A stretch of DNA of 64,000 nucleotides. Source: Sphaerisporangium corydalis (lineage in GTDB: Bacteria; Actinomycetota; Actinomycetes; Streptosporangiales; Streptosporangiaceae). The position numbers were made by a program, and so were the translations under genes. The notes under the pieces were generated by a model, which saw only the letters and a list, made by a program, of their open reading frames with translations, was not told the DNA's origin and did not search any database. The first letter of the stretch is position 1. Every line of letters begins with the position of its first letter. The stretch covers positions 124,001 through 188,000 of the forward strand of contig NZ_JANZYP010000002.1 in NCBI RefSeq assembly GCF_025506355.1, written 5' to 3'. Below, piece after piece: positions 16,645 to 28,207 of this stretch.

Positions 16645-18474
16645 CTACAGCGCTGCGTGCGGCCGGTTTTCCTCGGTGCACTGCACGCCGTACAGGCGGG
16701 TCAGCTCAGGGATGGCGCAGGAGTAGTCGCCCTGAGGGCTGCTCTGGGAGATCGTCATGAGTCTCATGTCGATCAGATGCGTGAGCACCTCCTCGGCGGA
16801 GCTGACACTGATGTTCAGCAGGCCGGCGGTGCTGTGGGTGGAGAAGTCGCGCTCCCTGGACGCGCCGAGCACACTGAAGGCCTCGCGCATCTTCGGGTTG
16901 AGCTGGCGGAAGCTGTCCTCCAGGCGGGTGCGGACGTCGAGGTCGCCCCAGCGCAGTTCGGCCAGGCGTGAGCGCTCGTCGGCCAGCTTGGCCCGGCAGC
17001 GCTCCAGCGTCCAGTGCGGGGCCGCCGCCAGGCGCTCGCCGGCGATGCGGAGGCCGAGGGGCAGCGCTCCGCACATCTCGACGATCTCCTGTGCCGCGTC
17101 CTCCTCGGCCGCCACGCGCCCGTCCCCGATGATGCGCCGCAGGAGCTCCAGGCCGGAGTCGATGTCGAAGACCTCGAGCTCCATCTGGTCGGCGCTGGTC
17201 AGGCCGTAGAGCGGTGACCGGCTGGTGACGATGACCGAGCTGTTCGGCCCGGTCGGGCAGAGCGGCCTGACCTGTGCCCCCGAGTACGCGTCGTCCAGGA
17301 CGACGAGCAGGCTGCGGTCGGCGCTCCACGTGCGGAACAGGCTGCGGCGCGCCTCGAAGCCGCCCGGGATCTGGCTGTCGCGCAGCCCGCCGGCCCGCAG
17401 CATCGCGCCGAGCGCGTCGCCCGGCTCGCGCGGTTCGGCGGACATGCCGCGCAGGTTCAGGTAGAGCTGGCCGTCGGCGAACCTGCCGCGGATGCGGTGC
17501 CCGACGTGGGTGGCCAGCGCGGTCTTGCCCACTCCGGCCATGCCAGTGAGCGAGACGATCGGAAGTGCCTTCTTGTTGGCGGGGCTGATGAGCGAGGTCT
17601 CGATCCGCGCCCGCACCTCGCTCCGGTCGGTGAAGTCCACGATGTCGGGAGGCAGTTCCGCCGGCGCCGTCCTCGGCACCGGGGCCGGCCTCGGAGCCTC
17701 CACCTTGCGGGGCGGCAGGTCCAGCGAGGGGTCACCCCGGAGGATGGCCTGCTGGAGCCGCTGCACCGGCTGTGAAGGTTCGAGGCCGAGCTCCTCGTTG
17801 AGCATCGAGCGCAGCCGCCGGTAGACCGTGAGGGCCTCGCTGCGGCGCTCGGACCTGTAGAGCGCGAGCATGAGCCGCGAGTAGAAGCCCTCGCAGATCG
17901 GGTAGGTGGAGGTGAGCTCCTTCAGCTCGCTGATCTGCTCGCGGTGGCGTCCGAGCCGCAGCGCGGCGTCCATCCGCATTTCCAGCGCGTTGAGGTGGCT
18001 CTCCTCCAGCTTGATCGCGTGAGCCTCCAGCAGGCGGCCCCGAGGGACGTCGGTGAGGGCGCTCCCTCTCCACAGGCTCAGCGCGTGACCGAGCGTGTCC
18101 GACGTCTGCTCCAGCTCGCCCGCCGCGAGGAATTCTCTCCCCTGCTGGACGAGCCGCTCGAAGTGGTGGATGTCGATGGCCTCGGGAGGCACTTGTGCCT
18201 CGTATCCGGCGGCCTTCGTGACGAGGAACTCCTCGCCCGGGTGTCCTGCCGCTGTCATCATGCGGCGGAGTTGGTAGATGTAGGTCTGCAAGGTGGTCGC
18301 GGCGCTGATCGGCGGTGAGTCACCCCACAGTTCGTCGATCAGCGAGTCCGCACGGGTGATCCGGTTGTAGTTAATCAAAAGTAAGGACAACACCGTGCGG
18401 AGTTTTGGTGCGGAAGGCGTTAAATCTTGCTCGCCGATTCGCACCTCAAAAGTACCTAAAACCTTGAAATGCAT
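16645..18474 (-). CDS. SARP-family pathway activator with NB-ARC domain (AfsR-like, no TPR)
   Basis: A 609-residue regulator. Residues about 1-95 form an OmpR-like winged helix (SLIDELWGDSPP, TLQTYIYQLRR), about 100-245 the bacterial transcriptional activator domain (EESHLNALEMRMDAALRLG), and about 280-600 an NB-ARC ATPase with P-loop GMAGVGKTALA, LLVVLDDAYSG and GLPLGLRIA. The TPR domain of full AfsR is missing. ATG 18474 is chosen because the family begins MxFxVLG and GGGGA precedes it; an in-frame ATG 12 nt upstream is possible. Leucines at 18457-18459, 18421-18423 and 18382-18384 are encoded by TTA, implying bldA tRNA dependence. It is the only SARP in the window and the best candidate to bind the fifteen TTCGAGC-type promoters. 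I see no such box in front of this gene itself. Confidence 0.92.
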   Translation of the reverse strand: MHFKVLGTFEVRIGEQDLTPSAPKLRTVLSLLLINYNRITRADSLIDELWGDSPPISAATTLQTYIYQLRRMMTAAGHPGEEFLVTKAAGYEAQVPPEAIDIHHFERLVQQGREFLAAGELEQTSDTLGHALSLWRGSALTDVPRGRLLEAHAIKLEESHLNALEMRMDAALRLGRHREQISELKELTSTYPICEGFYSRLMLALYRSERRSEALTVYRRLRSMLNEELGLEPSQPVQRLQQAILRGDPSLDLPPRKVEAPRPAPVPRTAPAELPPDIVDFTDRSEVRARIETSLISPANKKALPIVSLTGMAGVGKTALATHVGHRIRGRFADGQLYLNLRGMSAEPREPGDALGAMLRAGGLRDSQIPGGFEARRSLFRTWSADRSLLVVLDDAYSGAQVRPLCPTGPNSSVIVTSRSPLYGLTSADQMELEVFDIDSGLELLRRIIGDGRVAAEEDAAQEIVEMCGALPLGLRIAGERLAAAPHWTLERCRAKLADERSRLAELRWGDLDVRTRLEDSFRQLNPKMREAFSVLGASRERDFSTHSTAGLLNISVSSAEEVLTHLIDMRLMTISQSSPQGDYSCAIPELTRLYGVQCTEENRPHAAL

Positions 18475-18636
18475 GACGGTCCCCATCGCCCCGGCCCTGG
18501 TTCGGCGTATGCAGTCGGCATATGCCCTATGTAGGCATTACCACACTAAGCTAGTGACGCGTAGAATGTCTACCCATTGGCCGCTCGGATCGTGGCACCG
18601 CCTGAAGCGGGTTTCGCGAGGCAGGAGAGGAGTGGC

Positions 18637-18660
18637 GGTTTCGGTCAGAAGACCGAAACC
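18637..18660. terminator. Terminator closing the 12-kb PKS operon
   Basis: GGTTTCGGTC (18637-18646), loop AGAA, GACCGAAACC (18651-18660): a perfect 10-bp stem just after the stop of the last leftward gene of the PKS operon and before the SARP promoter region. Confidence 0.8.
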
Positions 18661-18666
18661 ATCCAT

Positions 18667-19590
18667 TCAGCTTGCCGAAAACGTGAACTCGCGGTGAAGG
18701 CCGAGATATGCCTGCTTGATCCCGTTCTCCGGTTCCATCAGGAAGGACAGGATGCTGTACCTGCCGGGCGTGAAGTCGGCGTGGATGAGCGCGGTACGTC
18801 CCGGGGAGATGGCCAGCATGCCGGCGGTCGTCTCCAGGAGGGGGTTGGGCGGTAACGCTGTGTTACCACGCACGGCGTCGAAGTACGCCTGCACGGTCTG
18901 GTAGGTCGCGTCGGACGGCACGCGCACGAAGATGAACTCCTGCGGGAGCGAGGAGTCGTTGCGCACCAGGAAGGTGCCGGTCGCGGGCAGCCGCGGCGGC
19001 AGGATCAGGCGCGGACGGCCCGCCACCTCGGTCACGTAGATGATGCCGTCGATCCTCGGCGGCACCGCAGGAGCGCGCTCGTCGGTGACGTCCAGCGTCT
19101 CCAGGTGCGCGCCGCCCTGCATGGAGGTCCCCACGAGGTAGTACCTGCCCGGGTCCAGCTTCTCGGTGAACGTCACGGGCCGGCCGGCGAAGACGGAGAC
19201 CCCGCCCGCGAAGTCGGTGTAGCGGTACTGGTCGCGCAGGCCCTGGAGGCGGACCTGGGCGTCCGGCGAAGCCAGGTCGTCGAACGACTTGACCACCTGC
19301 TCCCACGTCGCGTCCGCCTTGGGGCGGATCAGCGCCAGCCACATGCCCGTGGTCTCCGCGGTCTCCACGCGGAACGTGGTCAGGCCGCTCGGGCGCGGGT
19401 TCGGCCCGGGGACGGTGAACCCCTGCGGCGTGATCGTGATGTTCAGGACGGGAGGCGCGTGAGTGACGTGCGCCGCCGCCATGGTGGTGGCGGCGGCGTC
19501 GGCCCCGGCGGCGGTCGCGGGGACCGCCGCCAGGAGGAGCGCGGCGAGCCCGGCGGCCGTCCGCAGGCTCCCGCGAAGGGATGGAATCAT
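18667..19590 (-). CDS. Secreted protein of unknown function, last gene of the PKS operon
   Basis: A 307-residue protein with a clear Sec signal peptide (basic MIPSLRGSLR, hydrophobic GLAALLLAAVPA, Ala-rich cleavage region ending about residue 35). The mature part is rich in beta-strand-like stretches and appears to have two related halves, each with a TFRVET / TFLVRN type strand and a late YYLVGT / YSILSF strand, suggesting a cupredoxin- or immunoglobulin-like fold. I do not recognise the family or any catalytic motif. It lies 9 nt after accC, so it is transcribed with the PKS genes. A periplasmic or extracellular product-binding role is a guess. Confidence 0.7.
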   Translation of the reverse strand: MIPSLRGSLRTAAGLAALLLAAVPATAAGADAAATTMAAAHVTHAPPVLNITITPQGFTVPGPNPRPSGLTTFRVETAETTGMWLALIRPKADATWEQVVKSFDDLASPDAQVRLQGLRDQYRYTDFAGGVSVFAGRPVTFTEKLDPGRYYLVGTSMQGGAHLETLDVTDERAPAVPPRIDGIIYVTEVAGRPRLILPPRLPATGTFLVRNDSSLPQEFIFVRVPSDATYQTVQAYFDAVRGNTALPPNPLLETTAGMLAISPGRTALIHADFTPGRYSILSFLMEPENGIKQAYLGLHREFTFSAS

Positions 19591-19599
19591 GCTTCACTC

Positions 19600-20985
19600 C
19601 TAGGTTCGGTCGTTCGGCCGGTCCTTGACCGGTACGGCTTCGGACAGCATCTGGTCGACGAGGGACGTCGTGTGCTTGCCGTCCTTGAAAAGCGGATGGG
19701 CGATGACCTCGCGGAGGAACGCGCCGTTGGTGCGCACCCGCGCGCCCTCGACCCGCATCTCAGAAAGGGCACGGTCCATCCGGGCCAGTGCCTGCTCGCG
19801 GTCGGGCGCCCACACGATCACCTTCGCGAGCAGCGAGTCGTAGTCGGGGCCGACCTTCCAGCCGGGACGGCCATGGGTGTCCACCCGCGTGAACGGGCCG
19901 CCGGGGACGACGAACTCCGTCAGCGTCCCCGGGGTCGGCGCGAAGTTGCGGGTGGGGTCCTCGGTGTTGATCCGGCACTCCACCGACGCCCCGGTGCGCG
20001 TCACGTCCTCCTGGCGCAGCCGCATGGGCCGGCCGGCGGCGATGGCGATCTGCTCCCGGACGAGGTCGATCCCGGTCACCATCTCGGTGACCGGGTGCTC
20101 GACCTGGAGCCGGCAGTTGATCTCCATGAAGTGGAACGCGCCGTCCTGGTCCACGATGAACTCGAACGTGCCGGCGCCGACGTAGCCGGTCGCCAGCGCG
20201 CCGCGCACCGCGGCCTCGCCCATCCTCGCGGTGAGCTCGGGCGGCAACCCCGGAGCGGGTGACTCCTCCAGCAGCTTCTGGTGGCGGCGCTGCACCGAGC
20301 AGTCCCGCTCACCGAGATGCACGGCGTTGCCGTACTGGTCGCACAGGACCTGAATCTCGACGTGCCGGGCCGTCTCGCAGAAACGCTCGATGTACACCCG
20401 CCCGTCGCCGAACGTCGCCTGCGCGTGCGCCCGGGTCTCCCCGTACACGCGCAGGAAGTCGCCGCCGTGCCGGGCGATGCCCATGCCGCGCCCGCCGCCG
20501 CCCGCCGCCGCCTTGATGATGACGGGGTAGCCGATCTCGTCGGCGAGCGCCTTCGCCTCGGCGGCGGAGTCCACGGTCTCGGGACTGCCGGGGAGCACCG
20601 GCAGTCCGTGCTGGGCCATGATCGTACGGGCCTGCGCCTTGTCGCCGAGGCGCCCGATGACGTCGGCGGGCGGGCCGATGAAGGTCAGCCCGGCGGTCTC
20701 GCAGACCTCGGCGAAGTAGCGGTCCTCGGACAGGAAGCCGTAACCGGGGTGGATGGCCTCCACCCCGGTGGCCAGCGCCGCCTCGATCACCGCCGGGATG
20801 CTCAAGTAGCTCGCCTTCGCCGGCGCGGGGCCGATCTGGATCGCCTCGTCGGCGAAGGCGACGGCCGCTGAGTCACGGTCCGCGGTCGAGTGCGCCACGA
20901 CCGTCCGGATCCCCAGCTCGCGACACGTACGGGCCACGCGCAGGGCGATCTCGCCCCGGTTGGCGATGAGAATCGAGGAGAACAC
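19600..20985 (-). CDS. accC: Acetyl-CoA carboxylase biotin carboxylase subunit
   Basis: A 461-residue ATP-grasp enzyme that carboxylates biotin on the carrier protein using ATP and bicarbonate. It begins FSSILIANRGEIALRV and keeps the glycine-rich ATP loop KAAAGGGGRGMG, HLGERDCSVQRRHQK, and the metal/active site FMEINCRLQVEHPVTE. It is about the length of free-standing AccC, not of actinomycete AccA-type fusions that carry BCCP. It lies 13 nt from the AccDA gene. Together with 20999-22669 and the BCCP at 51451 it would supply malonyl-CoA for the polyketide. Confidence 0.94.
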   Translation of the reverse strand: MFSSILIANRGEIALRVARTCRELGIRTVVAHSTADRDSAAVAFADEAIQIGPAPAKASYLSIPAVIEAALATGVEAIHPGYGFLSEDRYFAEVCETAGLTFIGPPADVIGRLGDKAQARTIMAQHGLPVLPGSPETVDSAAEAKALADEIGYPVIIKAAAGGGGRGMGIARHGGDFLRVYGETRAHAQATFGDGRVYIERFCETARHVEIQVLCDQYGNAVHLGERDCSVQRRHQKLLEESPAPGLPPELTARMGEAAVRGALATGYVGAGTFEFIVDQDGAFHFMEINCRLQVEHPVTEMVTGIDLVREQIAIAAGRPMRLRQEDVTRTGASVECRINTEDPTRNFAPTPGTLTEFVVPGGPFTRVDTHGRPGWKVGPDYDSLLAKVIVWAPDREQALARMDRALSEMRVEGARVRTNGAFLREVIAHPLFKDGKHTTSLVDQMLSEAVPVKDRPNDRT

Positions 20986-20998
20986 AGCAACCTCCAGC

Positions 20999-22669
20999 TC
21001 AGGGACATGCCTGTGCGCCGTGACGGCGGAAACGCGCCCGCCGGTCGCGGACGAGCTGAGCGCCGTCCACCGGCAGGAGCTCGGCGAGCGACGACGTGAT
21101 CGCCGCGCGCAGGTGCGCGGCGGCCCGCGCGGGCTCGGTGTGTGCCCCGCCCTCCGGCTCGGGCACCACCCCGTCGACGAACCCCATGCGGAGCAGTTCG
21201 CGGGCGTCGACCCGCAGCGCCGCGGCGGCGCGCGGGCCCTCGGCGGCGCTGCGCCACAGGATCGCGGCGCACCCCTCCGGGCTGATGACGGAGTAGACCG
21301 CGTTCTCGCAGGCGAGGACGCGGTCGGCGATGCCGAGGGCGAGGGCGCCGCCGCTGCCGCCCTCCCCGATCACCACGGCGACGACGGGCACGGGAAGGCC
21401 CGACATCAGCCGCAGGTTCTCGGCGATGGCGATGGCCTGCCCGTGCTCCTCGGCCGCGAGGCCGGGCTCGGCACCCTGGGTGTCGATGAGCGTCACGATC
21501 GGCATGCCGAGCTTGGCCGCGGTGCGCATCAGCCGGGCCACCTTGCGGTGTCCCTCGGGTGTGGCCCTGCCGAAGTTGCGCGCGATCAGCTCGTGCGTGC
21601 CGTGGCCCTTCTGGTGCCCGATCAGCATGACCGGGACCCCGTCGAGCCAGCCGATGCCGCCGACGATCGCCGGGCAGTCGGCCGACATGCGGTCGCCGTG
21701 CAGCTCGATGAAGCCGTCCAGCATGTACCCGGCGTAGTCCAGCGTGGTGGGACGGTCCAGCTCACGGGCGAGCTGGACGACCGTCCAGGCCTCCCGGGAG
21801 CGCAGTTCCGCGACGTCGCGGATGACGGCGCCCTCCACGGCCGGCAGGTCGGGCGGACGCGGCCCGCCCAGCGACAGCAGCCGGCCGAGCGTCGCCCGCT
21901 GCTGCCGTCGCGCCTGGATGACGTCGATCAGCCCGTGGGCGAGCAGGAACTCTGCCGTCTGGAAGTCGGCGGGAAGCGTCTGCCCGATCGTCTGCTCGAT
22001 CACCCTGCGGCCCGCGAAGCCCATCCGCGCGCCCGGCTCGGCGATCATGATGTCGGTGAGCGTCGTGAACGACGCGGCGACGCCGCCGTAGGTCGGGTCG
22101 GTGATGAGCGTGAGGGTGAGGATGCCCGCCTCGTCCAGCTCGGCCAGCGCCTGGCTGGTCTTCGCCATCTGCATCAGCGAGAACAGGCCTTCCTGCATGC
22201 GGGCGCCGCCCGAGGCCGTGACCAGGAGCAGCGGCACGCGTTCCGCGAGGGCCTCCTCTGCCGCCCGCGTGATCAGCTCGCCGGTGGCCGCGCCGAGGCT
22301 CCCGCCGAGGAAGCGGAAGTCCATGACGGCGGCCACCACGGGCTGGCCCTTGATGGTCCCCCGCGCGCACACCACGGCCTCGTCCAGGTCCGTGGTCTCG
22401 CGCGCCTCACGCAGGCGGTCGACGTAGGGCCGGGAGTCGACGAACTCCAGCGGGTCGAAGACGGTGCCCGTCCCGGCCGGAAGCAGGGAGCAGGAGCCCT
22501 CGTCCAGGAGCAGGGTGAGCCGTTCGGTGGCCGAGAGCCGGTCGTGGTGGCCGCATGCCGGGCAGACGCACAGCTCGTCCGCGAACCGCCTGCGGTACAC
22601 GAGCGAGCGGCATCCCGAGCAGATCAGCCAGTCGGTGTCGATTAGTTGTTGGTCGGTGCCCAGGCTCAT
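20999..22669 (-). CDS. Fused acetyl-CoA carboxyltransferase (AccD-AccA)
   Basis: A 556-residue single-chain carboxyltransferase: AccD-like beta domain first (residues about 1-260) with the zinc ribbon CSGC...CPAC near residues 18-40 and the [11 protein letters not shown] motif; AccA-like alpha domain after about residue 290, with [18 protein letters not shown] and [12 protein letters not shown]. It transfers carboxyl from carboxybiotin to acetyl-CoA. The reading frame is continuous, so the fusion is genuine and not a frameshift artefact. ATG 22669 has AGGAG 6 nt upstream. Its place inside the PKS operon indicates dedicated malonyl-CoA supply. Confidence 0.92.
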   Translation of the reverse strand: MSLGTDQQLIDTDWLICSGCRSLVYRRRFADELCVCPACGHHDRLSATERLTLLLDEGSCSLLPAGTGTVFDPLEFVDSRPYVDRLREARETTDLDEAVVCARGTIKGQPVVAAVMDFRFLGGSLGAATGELITRAAEEALAERVPLLLVTASGGARMQEGLFSLMQMAKTSQALAELDEAGILTLTLITDPTYGGVAASFTTLTDIMIAEPGARMGFAGRRVIEQTIGQTLPADFQTAEFLLAHGLIDVIQARRQQRATLGRLLSLGGPRPPDLPAVEGAVIRDVAELRSREAWTVVQLARELDRPTTLDYAGYMLDGFIELHGDRMSADCPAIVGGIGWLDGVPVMLIGHQKGHGTHELIARNFGRATPEGHRKVARLMRTAAKLGMPIVTLIDTQGAEPGLAAEEHGQAIAIAENLRLMSGLPVPVVAVVIGEGGSGGALALGIADRVLACENAVYSVISPEGCAAILWRSAAEGPRAAAALRVDARELLRMGFVDGVVPEPEGGAHTEPARAAAHLRAAITSSLAELLPVDGAQLVRDRRARFRRHGAQACP

Positions 22670-22701
22670 AGTCGCTCCTGTAGCGGATGCCGGTCGGCCG
22701 C

Positions 22702-23073
22702 TCAGTAAGCGGCCGTTACCTCGTACAACTCGAAATGCCGGTTCGGAGCCCGGTCCAGGTAGGGCATCAGGGGAGCGGTGGCCTCCTGGTGGGACGGTCC
22801 GCGCTCCCACCGGTCGAAGACCTCGAAACTCTCCCAATGGCTCATGACGGCGAAGGCGGCCTTGTTGGTCACCGAGCGCAGCAGCTCGTTGCCGGTGAGG
22901 CCGGGGGTCCCGGCCAGCGCCTCGCTGATGCGGTGGTAGGCGGCGGTGACCGAGGCGTCGTCGCCCTCGGGCGCGCGGTACCACACGACGACCCGGACCG
23001 GGTGCGCCGGGTCGTCGGGCCCGGGGCCGGGACGGCGCGTGGCGACCGCGCCGTCCGGTGTGTCGACGCTCAC
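22702..23073 (-). CDS. Antibiotic biosynthesis monooxygenase (ABM) domain protein, copy 1
   Basis: A 123-residue ferredoxin-like ABM-fold protein of the cofactor-free quinone-forming oxygenase type (ActVA-Orf6/TcmH relatives). The first 25 residues are probably disordered; the core runs [12 protein letters not shown] through [14 protein letters not shown] to the C-terminus. The GTG start overlaps the stop of the neighbouring ABM gene (GTGA), so the pair is translationally coupled, as for the paired oxygenases of pradimicin-type clusters. Likely role: oxidation of an early cyclised intermediate to a quinone. Assignment to a specific oxidation step is not possible from sequence. Confidence 0.8.
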   Translation of the reverse strand: MSVDTPDGAVATRRPGPGPDDPAHPVRVVVWYRAPEGDDASVTAAYHRISEALAGTPGLTGNELLRSVTNKAAFAVMSHWESFEVFDRWERGPSHQEATAPLMPYLDRAPNRHFELYEVTAAY

Positions 23074-23402
23074 CCCGCCGCCACCTCCACGGCCCGCCCG
23101 GTGAGGTGCGCGACCACGGTCATCGTGGTCATCGACCCGCCGGAGCGGTACGGGTGCAGCTTCTTGCGGTGCTCTAGGTGCTCGTCACTGGTCTCGAACT
23201 GCCGGAACAGCGGCTCGTCGACCCAGTCGCTGACGATGTAGTAGATACCCTCCTCCTCGGCGCTTTTCATCAGCCACTGCCCGATGTTGGCGGGGTGGCC
23301 GGTGATGACGTCGCCGATGCCGAGCCAGGTCTTCTCGAAGCCCTGCTCCATGCCCGGGTTGATCTGCATGCGCAGCATCACCCGGAACGCTCCTTCGGAC
23401 AT
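23070..23402 (-). CDS. Antibiotic biosynthesis monooxygenase (ABM) domain protein, copy 2
   Basis: A 110-residue small ABM-family protein: [21 protein letters not shown] at the start, [22 protein letters not shown] in the middle, and [12 protein letters not shown] near the end. Proteins of this size beside a FabG-like ketoreductase and aromatase act as oxygenases or cyclisation partners in pentangular polyphenol pathways. The ATG lies 1 nt after the ketoreductase stop and the stop overlaps the next ABM gene, so translation is coupled on both sides. Confidence 0.82.
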   Translation of the reverse strand: MSEGAFRVMLRMQINPGMEQGFEKTWLGIGDVITGHPANIGQWLMKSAEEEGIYYIVSDWVDEPLFRQFETSDEHLEHRKKLHPYRSGGSMTTMTVVAHLTGRAVEVAAG

Positions 23403-23403
23403 G

Positions 23404-24883
<1,480 letters not shown>

Positions 24884-24913
24884 CGTTCCTCCTGGAGGAT
24901 CTTCGTGCTCCGG

Positions 24914-26131
24914 TCATGTGCCGCAGGCGCGCAGGACGAGCGCCGCGTTGAATCCGCCGTAACCGCGGGCCAGGACGAGGGCGGTACGCACCGGCATCCG
25001 CCGGGGCGCGCCTCGCACCAGGTCGATGCGGTAGCCGGGGTGGATCTCCCAGTCCTCTGGCAGGGCCGGGACCACTCCGTCGCGGATGGTCAGCAGGGCC
25101 GTGACGATGTCCAGCGGCGCGCCGCCGGCGTACATCCGGCCGGTCAGCACCTTGGGCGCCGCGACGGGCACGCCCTCGGGCCCGAACACCGCGCTGATCG
25201 CCTCCGCCTCGTCGCGGTCGGCACCGGCCTCTCCCATGGCGTCGGCGAACACCACGTCCACGTCGGCGGGGGTGATCCCCGCGTCCGCGAGCGCGTTCTC
25301 GATGGCGCCCCGCAACGTCGGGGGGCGCCCTGAACCGGGAGGCGGGTCGAAGGTCGCGGCGTAACCCGCCACCTCGCCGTACGGCGTGCCCGCCCCTCGG
25401 GAGGCGGCGTGCTCGGCGTCCTCCACGATCAGCTTGGAACCGCCCTCGCCCGGCAGGTAGCCGCACGCGTCCTCGCTGAACGGACGGAACGCCCGGGCGG
25501 GGTCGGAGTCGCGGCTGAGCAGGCCGGTGCTGAGCTGCGCCGTCAGGCCGTAGGGGCACAGGGAGGCGTCGGTGCCCCCGCTGACCACGACCTTGGCGCC
25601 GTTGCGCAGCATCCGGCGCGCCTGCGCGACGGCGTCCAGCCCGCCCGCCTGCTCGTTGGCGATGACGCCGCACGGCCCGCGCATGCCGTGCCTGATGGAG
25701 ATCTGGCCGGTGCTGGCCGCGTAGAACCAGGCGATCGACTGGTACGCGCCGACCGTCCTCGACCCCTTGGACCAGAGCTTCTGGATCTCCCGCTGGCCGA
25801 ACTCGGTGCCGCCCGACGACGCGGCGGTCACCACCGCCATGTCGTACTCGGGCACCTCCGCGGGGTCGATCCTCGCGTCAGCGAGGGCCATCTCGGCGGT
25901 CAGGAAACCCATGTGGGTCCAGTGGTCGGTCTGCGGGACCAGCAGGCTGGGCACCCGCTCGGCCGCGTCGAACTCCCGGACCTCGCCGGCCAGCCGCACC
26001 GGGTAGGACGACGCGTCGAACCTGCTGATCGGCTTGATGGCGGTGTCGCCCGCCAGCACCGACGACCAGTGCTCCTCGATCCCGATGCCGGTCGGGGCCA
26101 CGACGCCGAGACCGGTGATCACCGCGGTCAT
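24914..26131 (-). CDS. Ketosynthase beta / chain length factor
   Basis: A 405-residue KS-fold protein in which the catalytic Cys is replaced by Gln (ANEQAGG, Gln161), the mark of a chain length factor. It forms a heterodimer with KS-alpha and sets the number of malonyl extensions. The ATG overlaps the KS-alpha stop (ATGA), which keeps the partners stoichiometric. The exact chain length cannot be read by eye; neighbouring cyclases suggest a long (about 24-carbon) pentangular precursor. Confidence 0.95.
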   Translation of the reverse strand: MTAVITGLGVVAPTGIGIEEHWSSVLAGDTAIKPISRFDASSYPVRLAGEVREFDAAERVPSLLVPQTDHWTHMGFLTAEMALADARIDPAEVPEYDMAVVTAASSGGTEFGQREIQKLWSKGSRTVGAYQSIAWFYAASTGQISIRHGMRGPCGVIANEQAGGLDAVAQARRMLRNGAKVVVSGGTDASLCPYGLTAQLSTGLLSRDSDPARAFRPFSEDACGYLPGEGGSKLIVEDAEHAASRGAGTPYGEVAGYAATFDPPPGSGRPPTLRGAIENALADAGITPADVDVVFADAMGEAGADRDEAEAISAVFGPEGVPVAAPKVLTGRMYAGGAPLDIVTALLTIRDGVVPALPEDWEIHPGYRIDLVRGAPRRMPVRTALVLARGYGGFNAALVLRACGT

Positions 26132-27399
26132 GCCGCTAGCCTGTCGAGACTCGACAGCAGCATCGCCGTCTGGAATCCGCCGAACCCGCTCCCGACCGTC
26201 AGCACCGTACGGACCCGCTGCTCGCGGGCGGTGTGCGGCACGTAGTCCAGGTCGCACTCGGGGTCGGGGGTGTCGAGGTTGGCCGTCGGAGGGACGACGC
26301 CCCGCTCGATCGCCAGGATCGAGGCGGCGATCTCGATCGAGCCGATCGCGCCGAGCGAGTGCCCGACCATCGACTTGATGGAGCTCACCGGCACCTCGTA
26401 GGCGCGGTGCCCGAGGCTCGCCTTGAACGCCGCGGTCTCGTGCCGGTCGTTCTGCTTGGTCCCGGAACCGTGCGCGTTGATGTAGTCGATGTCCTCGGGC
26501 CGGATGCGCGCCCTCTCCATGGCGACCCTGATGGCCTCGGCCATCTCGCGGCCGTCGGGCTTGAGGCCCGTCATGTGGAAGGCGTTGCTCCGCGTGGCGA
26601 ACCCGGTGACCTCCGCGTAGATGTGGGCGCCCCGGGCACGCGCCCGTCCCAGCTCCTCCAGGACGAACACCGCCGACCCCTCGCCGAGCACGAACCCCTT
26701 GCGGTCACGGTCGAACGGCCGCGACGCGTGCTCGGGGTCGTCGTTCTGCGGGGTGGTCGCGCGGATGGCGTCGAAACAGGCCGAGGTGATGGGCGAGATG
26801 GGCGCGTCGGTCGCGCCCGCGATCATCACGTCGGCCGATCCCTCGTGGATGAGCTGTGCGCCGTACCCCACCGAGTCCAGGCCGGAGGTGCAGCCGGTGG
26901 AGATGAGCGCCACCGGCCCCTCCGCGCCGCAGGCCCAGGCCGTCTCCACGGCCAGGGTGCTCGGCACCATGTAGCCGTAGAGGTGGGGCACCCCGTAGGT
27001 GGAGTCGACGAGCCAGTTGCGCCCGCCGTCGCTCAGGACGACGTACTCCTCCTCCAGGCCCATCGTGCAGCCCACCGCGCTGCCGAGGCTGACCCCGGTG
27101 CGGTTGGCCGGCAGGTCATCCCTGGTCAGGCCACTGTCGGCCAGGGCGTCCCTGGTGCAGACCACGGCGAACTGCGCGGCCCGGTCCATCCTGCGGATCT
27201 CCTGGGGCGAAAGCCCCTCGCGGGCCGGGTCGAAGTCGCACTCGGCCGCCACCCTGGACCGGAACCCCGTCGCGTCGAACAGGGAGATGCTCCGGGTGGC
27301 GGTCTTCCCGCTGGTCAGCAGCTCCCAGAATGCCTTGGTGCCGATGCCGCCCGGCGCCACGACCCCGACGCCGGTGATGACGACCCTGCGCGTGTCCAT
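26128..27399 (-). CDS. Ketosynthase alpha of the minimal type II PKS
   Basis: A 423-residue condensing enzyme with nucleophile Cys170 in STGCTSGLD, His310 in [11 protein letters not shown] and His347 in [11 protein letters not shown]. It performs the decarboxylative condensations that build the poly-beta-ketone on the ACP. ATG 27399 is chosen; its first base is also the first base of the stop codon of the cupin cyclase gene (minus-strand TGATG), so translation is coupled, and GAAGGG lies upstream. It is the defining gene of the cluster. Confidence 0.97.
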   Translation of the reverse strand: MDTRRVVITGVGVVAPGGIGTKAFWELLTSGKTATRSISLFDATGFRSRVAAECDFDPAREGLSPQEIRRMDRAAQFAVVCTRDALADSGLTRDDLPANRTGVSLGSAVGCTMGLEEEYVVLSDGGRNWLVDSTYGVPHLYGYMVPSTLAVETAWACGAEGPVALISTGCTSGLDSVGYGAQLIHEGSADVMIAGATDAPISPITSACFDAIRATTPQNDDPEHASRPFDRDRKGFVLGEGSAVFVLEELGRARARGAHIYAEVTGFATRSNAFHMTGLKPDGREMAEAIRVAMERARIRPEDIDYINAHGSGTKQNDRHETAAFKASLGHRAYEVPVSSIKSMVGHSLGAIGSIEIAASILAIERGVVPPTANLDTPDPECDLDYVPHTAREQRVRTVLTVGSGFGGFQTAMLLSSLDRLAA

Positions 27400-27845
27400 C
27401 AACCGTCGCCCTTCCCGGCGGGCGCCCCGACCGCCGCGATCGGCTCGTCGGCCGCGGGCAGCGGCTCGGTGTCGACGTGGCCGAGCTCGGGACGGGGTGC
27501 CAGCGGGCCGAGCTGGAAGACGACGAACGCCGTCTCCGTCCCGGTGTTGACCAGCCGGTGCCGCGCGTTCTTCGGCACCATGAACGCCTGCCCGGCGACC
27601 AGGTCGATCACGGCGCCCTCGACCGTCATGGCCAGGGTGCCGCTCTGCACGTACAGGAACTCCTCCGAGTACGGGTGGTAGTGCTCGCTGACGTACTCGC
27701 CGGCCTTCAGCGTCAGCACGCCCATGAAGCCGGACGTCGAGTCGGCCGTCTTCGGGCTGAGCAGGATGCGGATGTCCCCGCCCCTGCGCCGGTTCGGGGC
27801 AACGTCTTCGGCCGCGACCGGGTCGCGGACCACCTTGTCAGGCAT
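27399..27845 (-). CDS. Cupin-fold polyketide cyclase (TcmJ/WhiE-OrfII type)
   Basis: A 148-residue cupin with the metal-binding first motif [15 protein letters not shown] and the second motif [14 protein letters not shown]. TcmJ-type cupins assist ring closure by the minimal PKS in tetracenomycin, spore pigment and pentangular pathways. The C-terminal 30 residues are Pro/Ala-rich and probably disordered. A strong AAAAGGAGA site precedes the ATG. Confidence 0.9.
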   Translation of the reverse strand: MPDKVVRDPVAAEDVAPNRRRGGDIRILLSPKTADSTSGFMGVLTLKAGEYVSEHYHPYSEEFLYVQSGTLAMTVEGAVIDLVAGQAFMVPKNARHRLVNTGTETAFVVFQLGPLAPRPELGHVDTEPLPAADEPIAAVGAPAGKGDG

Positions 27846-27874
27846 GTTCGTCTCCTTTTGGTCCGCTCGGCCGC

Positions 27875-28207
27875 TCACAGGCGGGCCGCGTCCTTGGCCC
27901 AGGTGTAGAAGGGCGTCGCCATGGCGTCCTTCGGCTCTTTCCAGTTCGGGTCGTAGGGCCGCACGTGCTTGGCCAGCCGCTCGTTGATGTCCTTGTAGAG
28001 CGGGTGGCTGCGGGCGCGGTACAGGTTGGGCGTGATCTCGTCGTCCGCCTCGACCAGGTGGAAGTACAGGTCGTGGAAGCGGAACAGGGTGCGGCGGGAG
28101 ACCCCCACCATGTGGGGCAGTTCGGTCGCGTCGGACTCCGCGAAGATCTCCGCGATCGCCTCGGCGGGTCCCGGGTCCAGCCGGGCCACGATCAATGTCC
28201 TGCTCAT
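27875..28207 (-). CDS. TcmI-family polyketide cyclase
   Basis: A 110-residue cyclase of the ferredoxin-like TcmI family, which closes later rings of multicyclic aromatics. Typical segments are IVARLDPGPAEAIAEIF, GVSRRTLFRFHDLYFHLVEAD and the C-terminal FYTWAKDA. The ATG overlaps the glycosyltransferase stop. The presence of TcmN-, TcmJ- and TcmI-like cyclases together is the best evidence for a tetracenomycin/pentangular-type fold. Confidence 0.92.
   Translation of the reverse strand: MSRTLIVARLDPGPAEAIAEIFAESDATELPHMVGVSRRTLFRFHDLYFHLVEADDEITPNLYRARSHPLYKDINERLAKHVRPYDPNWKEPKDAMATPFYTWAKDAARL

Noticed and set aside
18475-18636. Autoregulation of the SARP gene through its own boxes
   Set aside because: No TTCGAGC-type pair at 11-bp spacing is visible upstream of the gene.
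20999-22669. AccD-AccA fusion as a sequencing frameshift or missed stop
   Set aside because: The frame is continuous with a plausible linker and both domains are intact.
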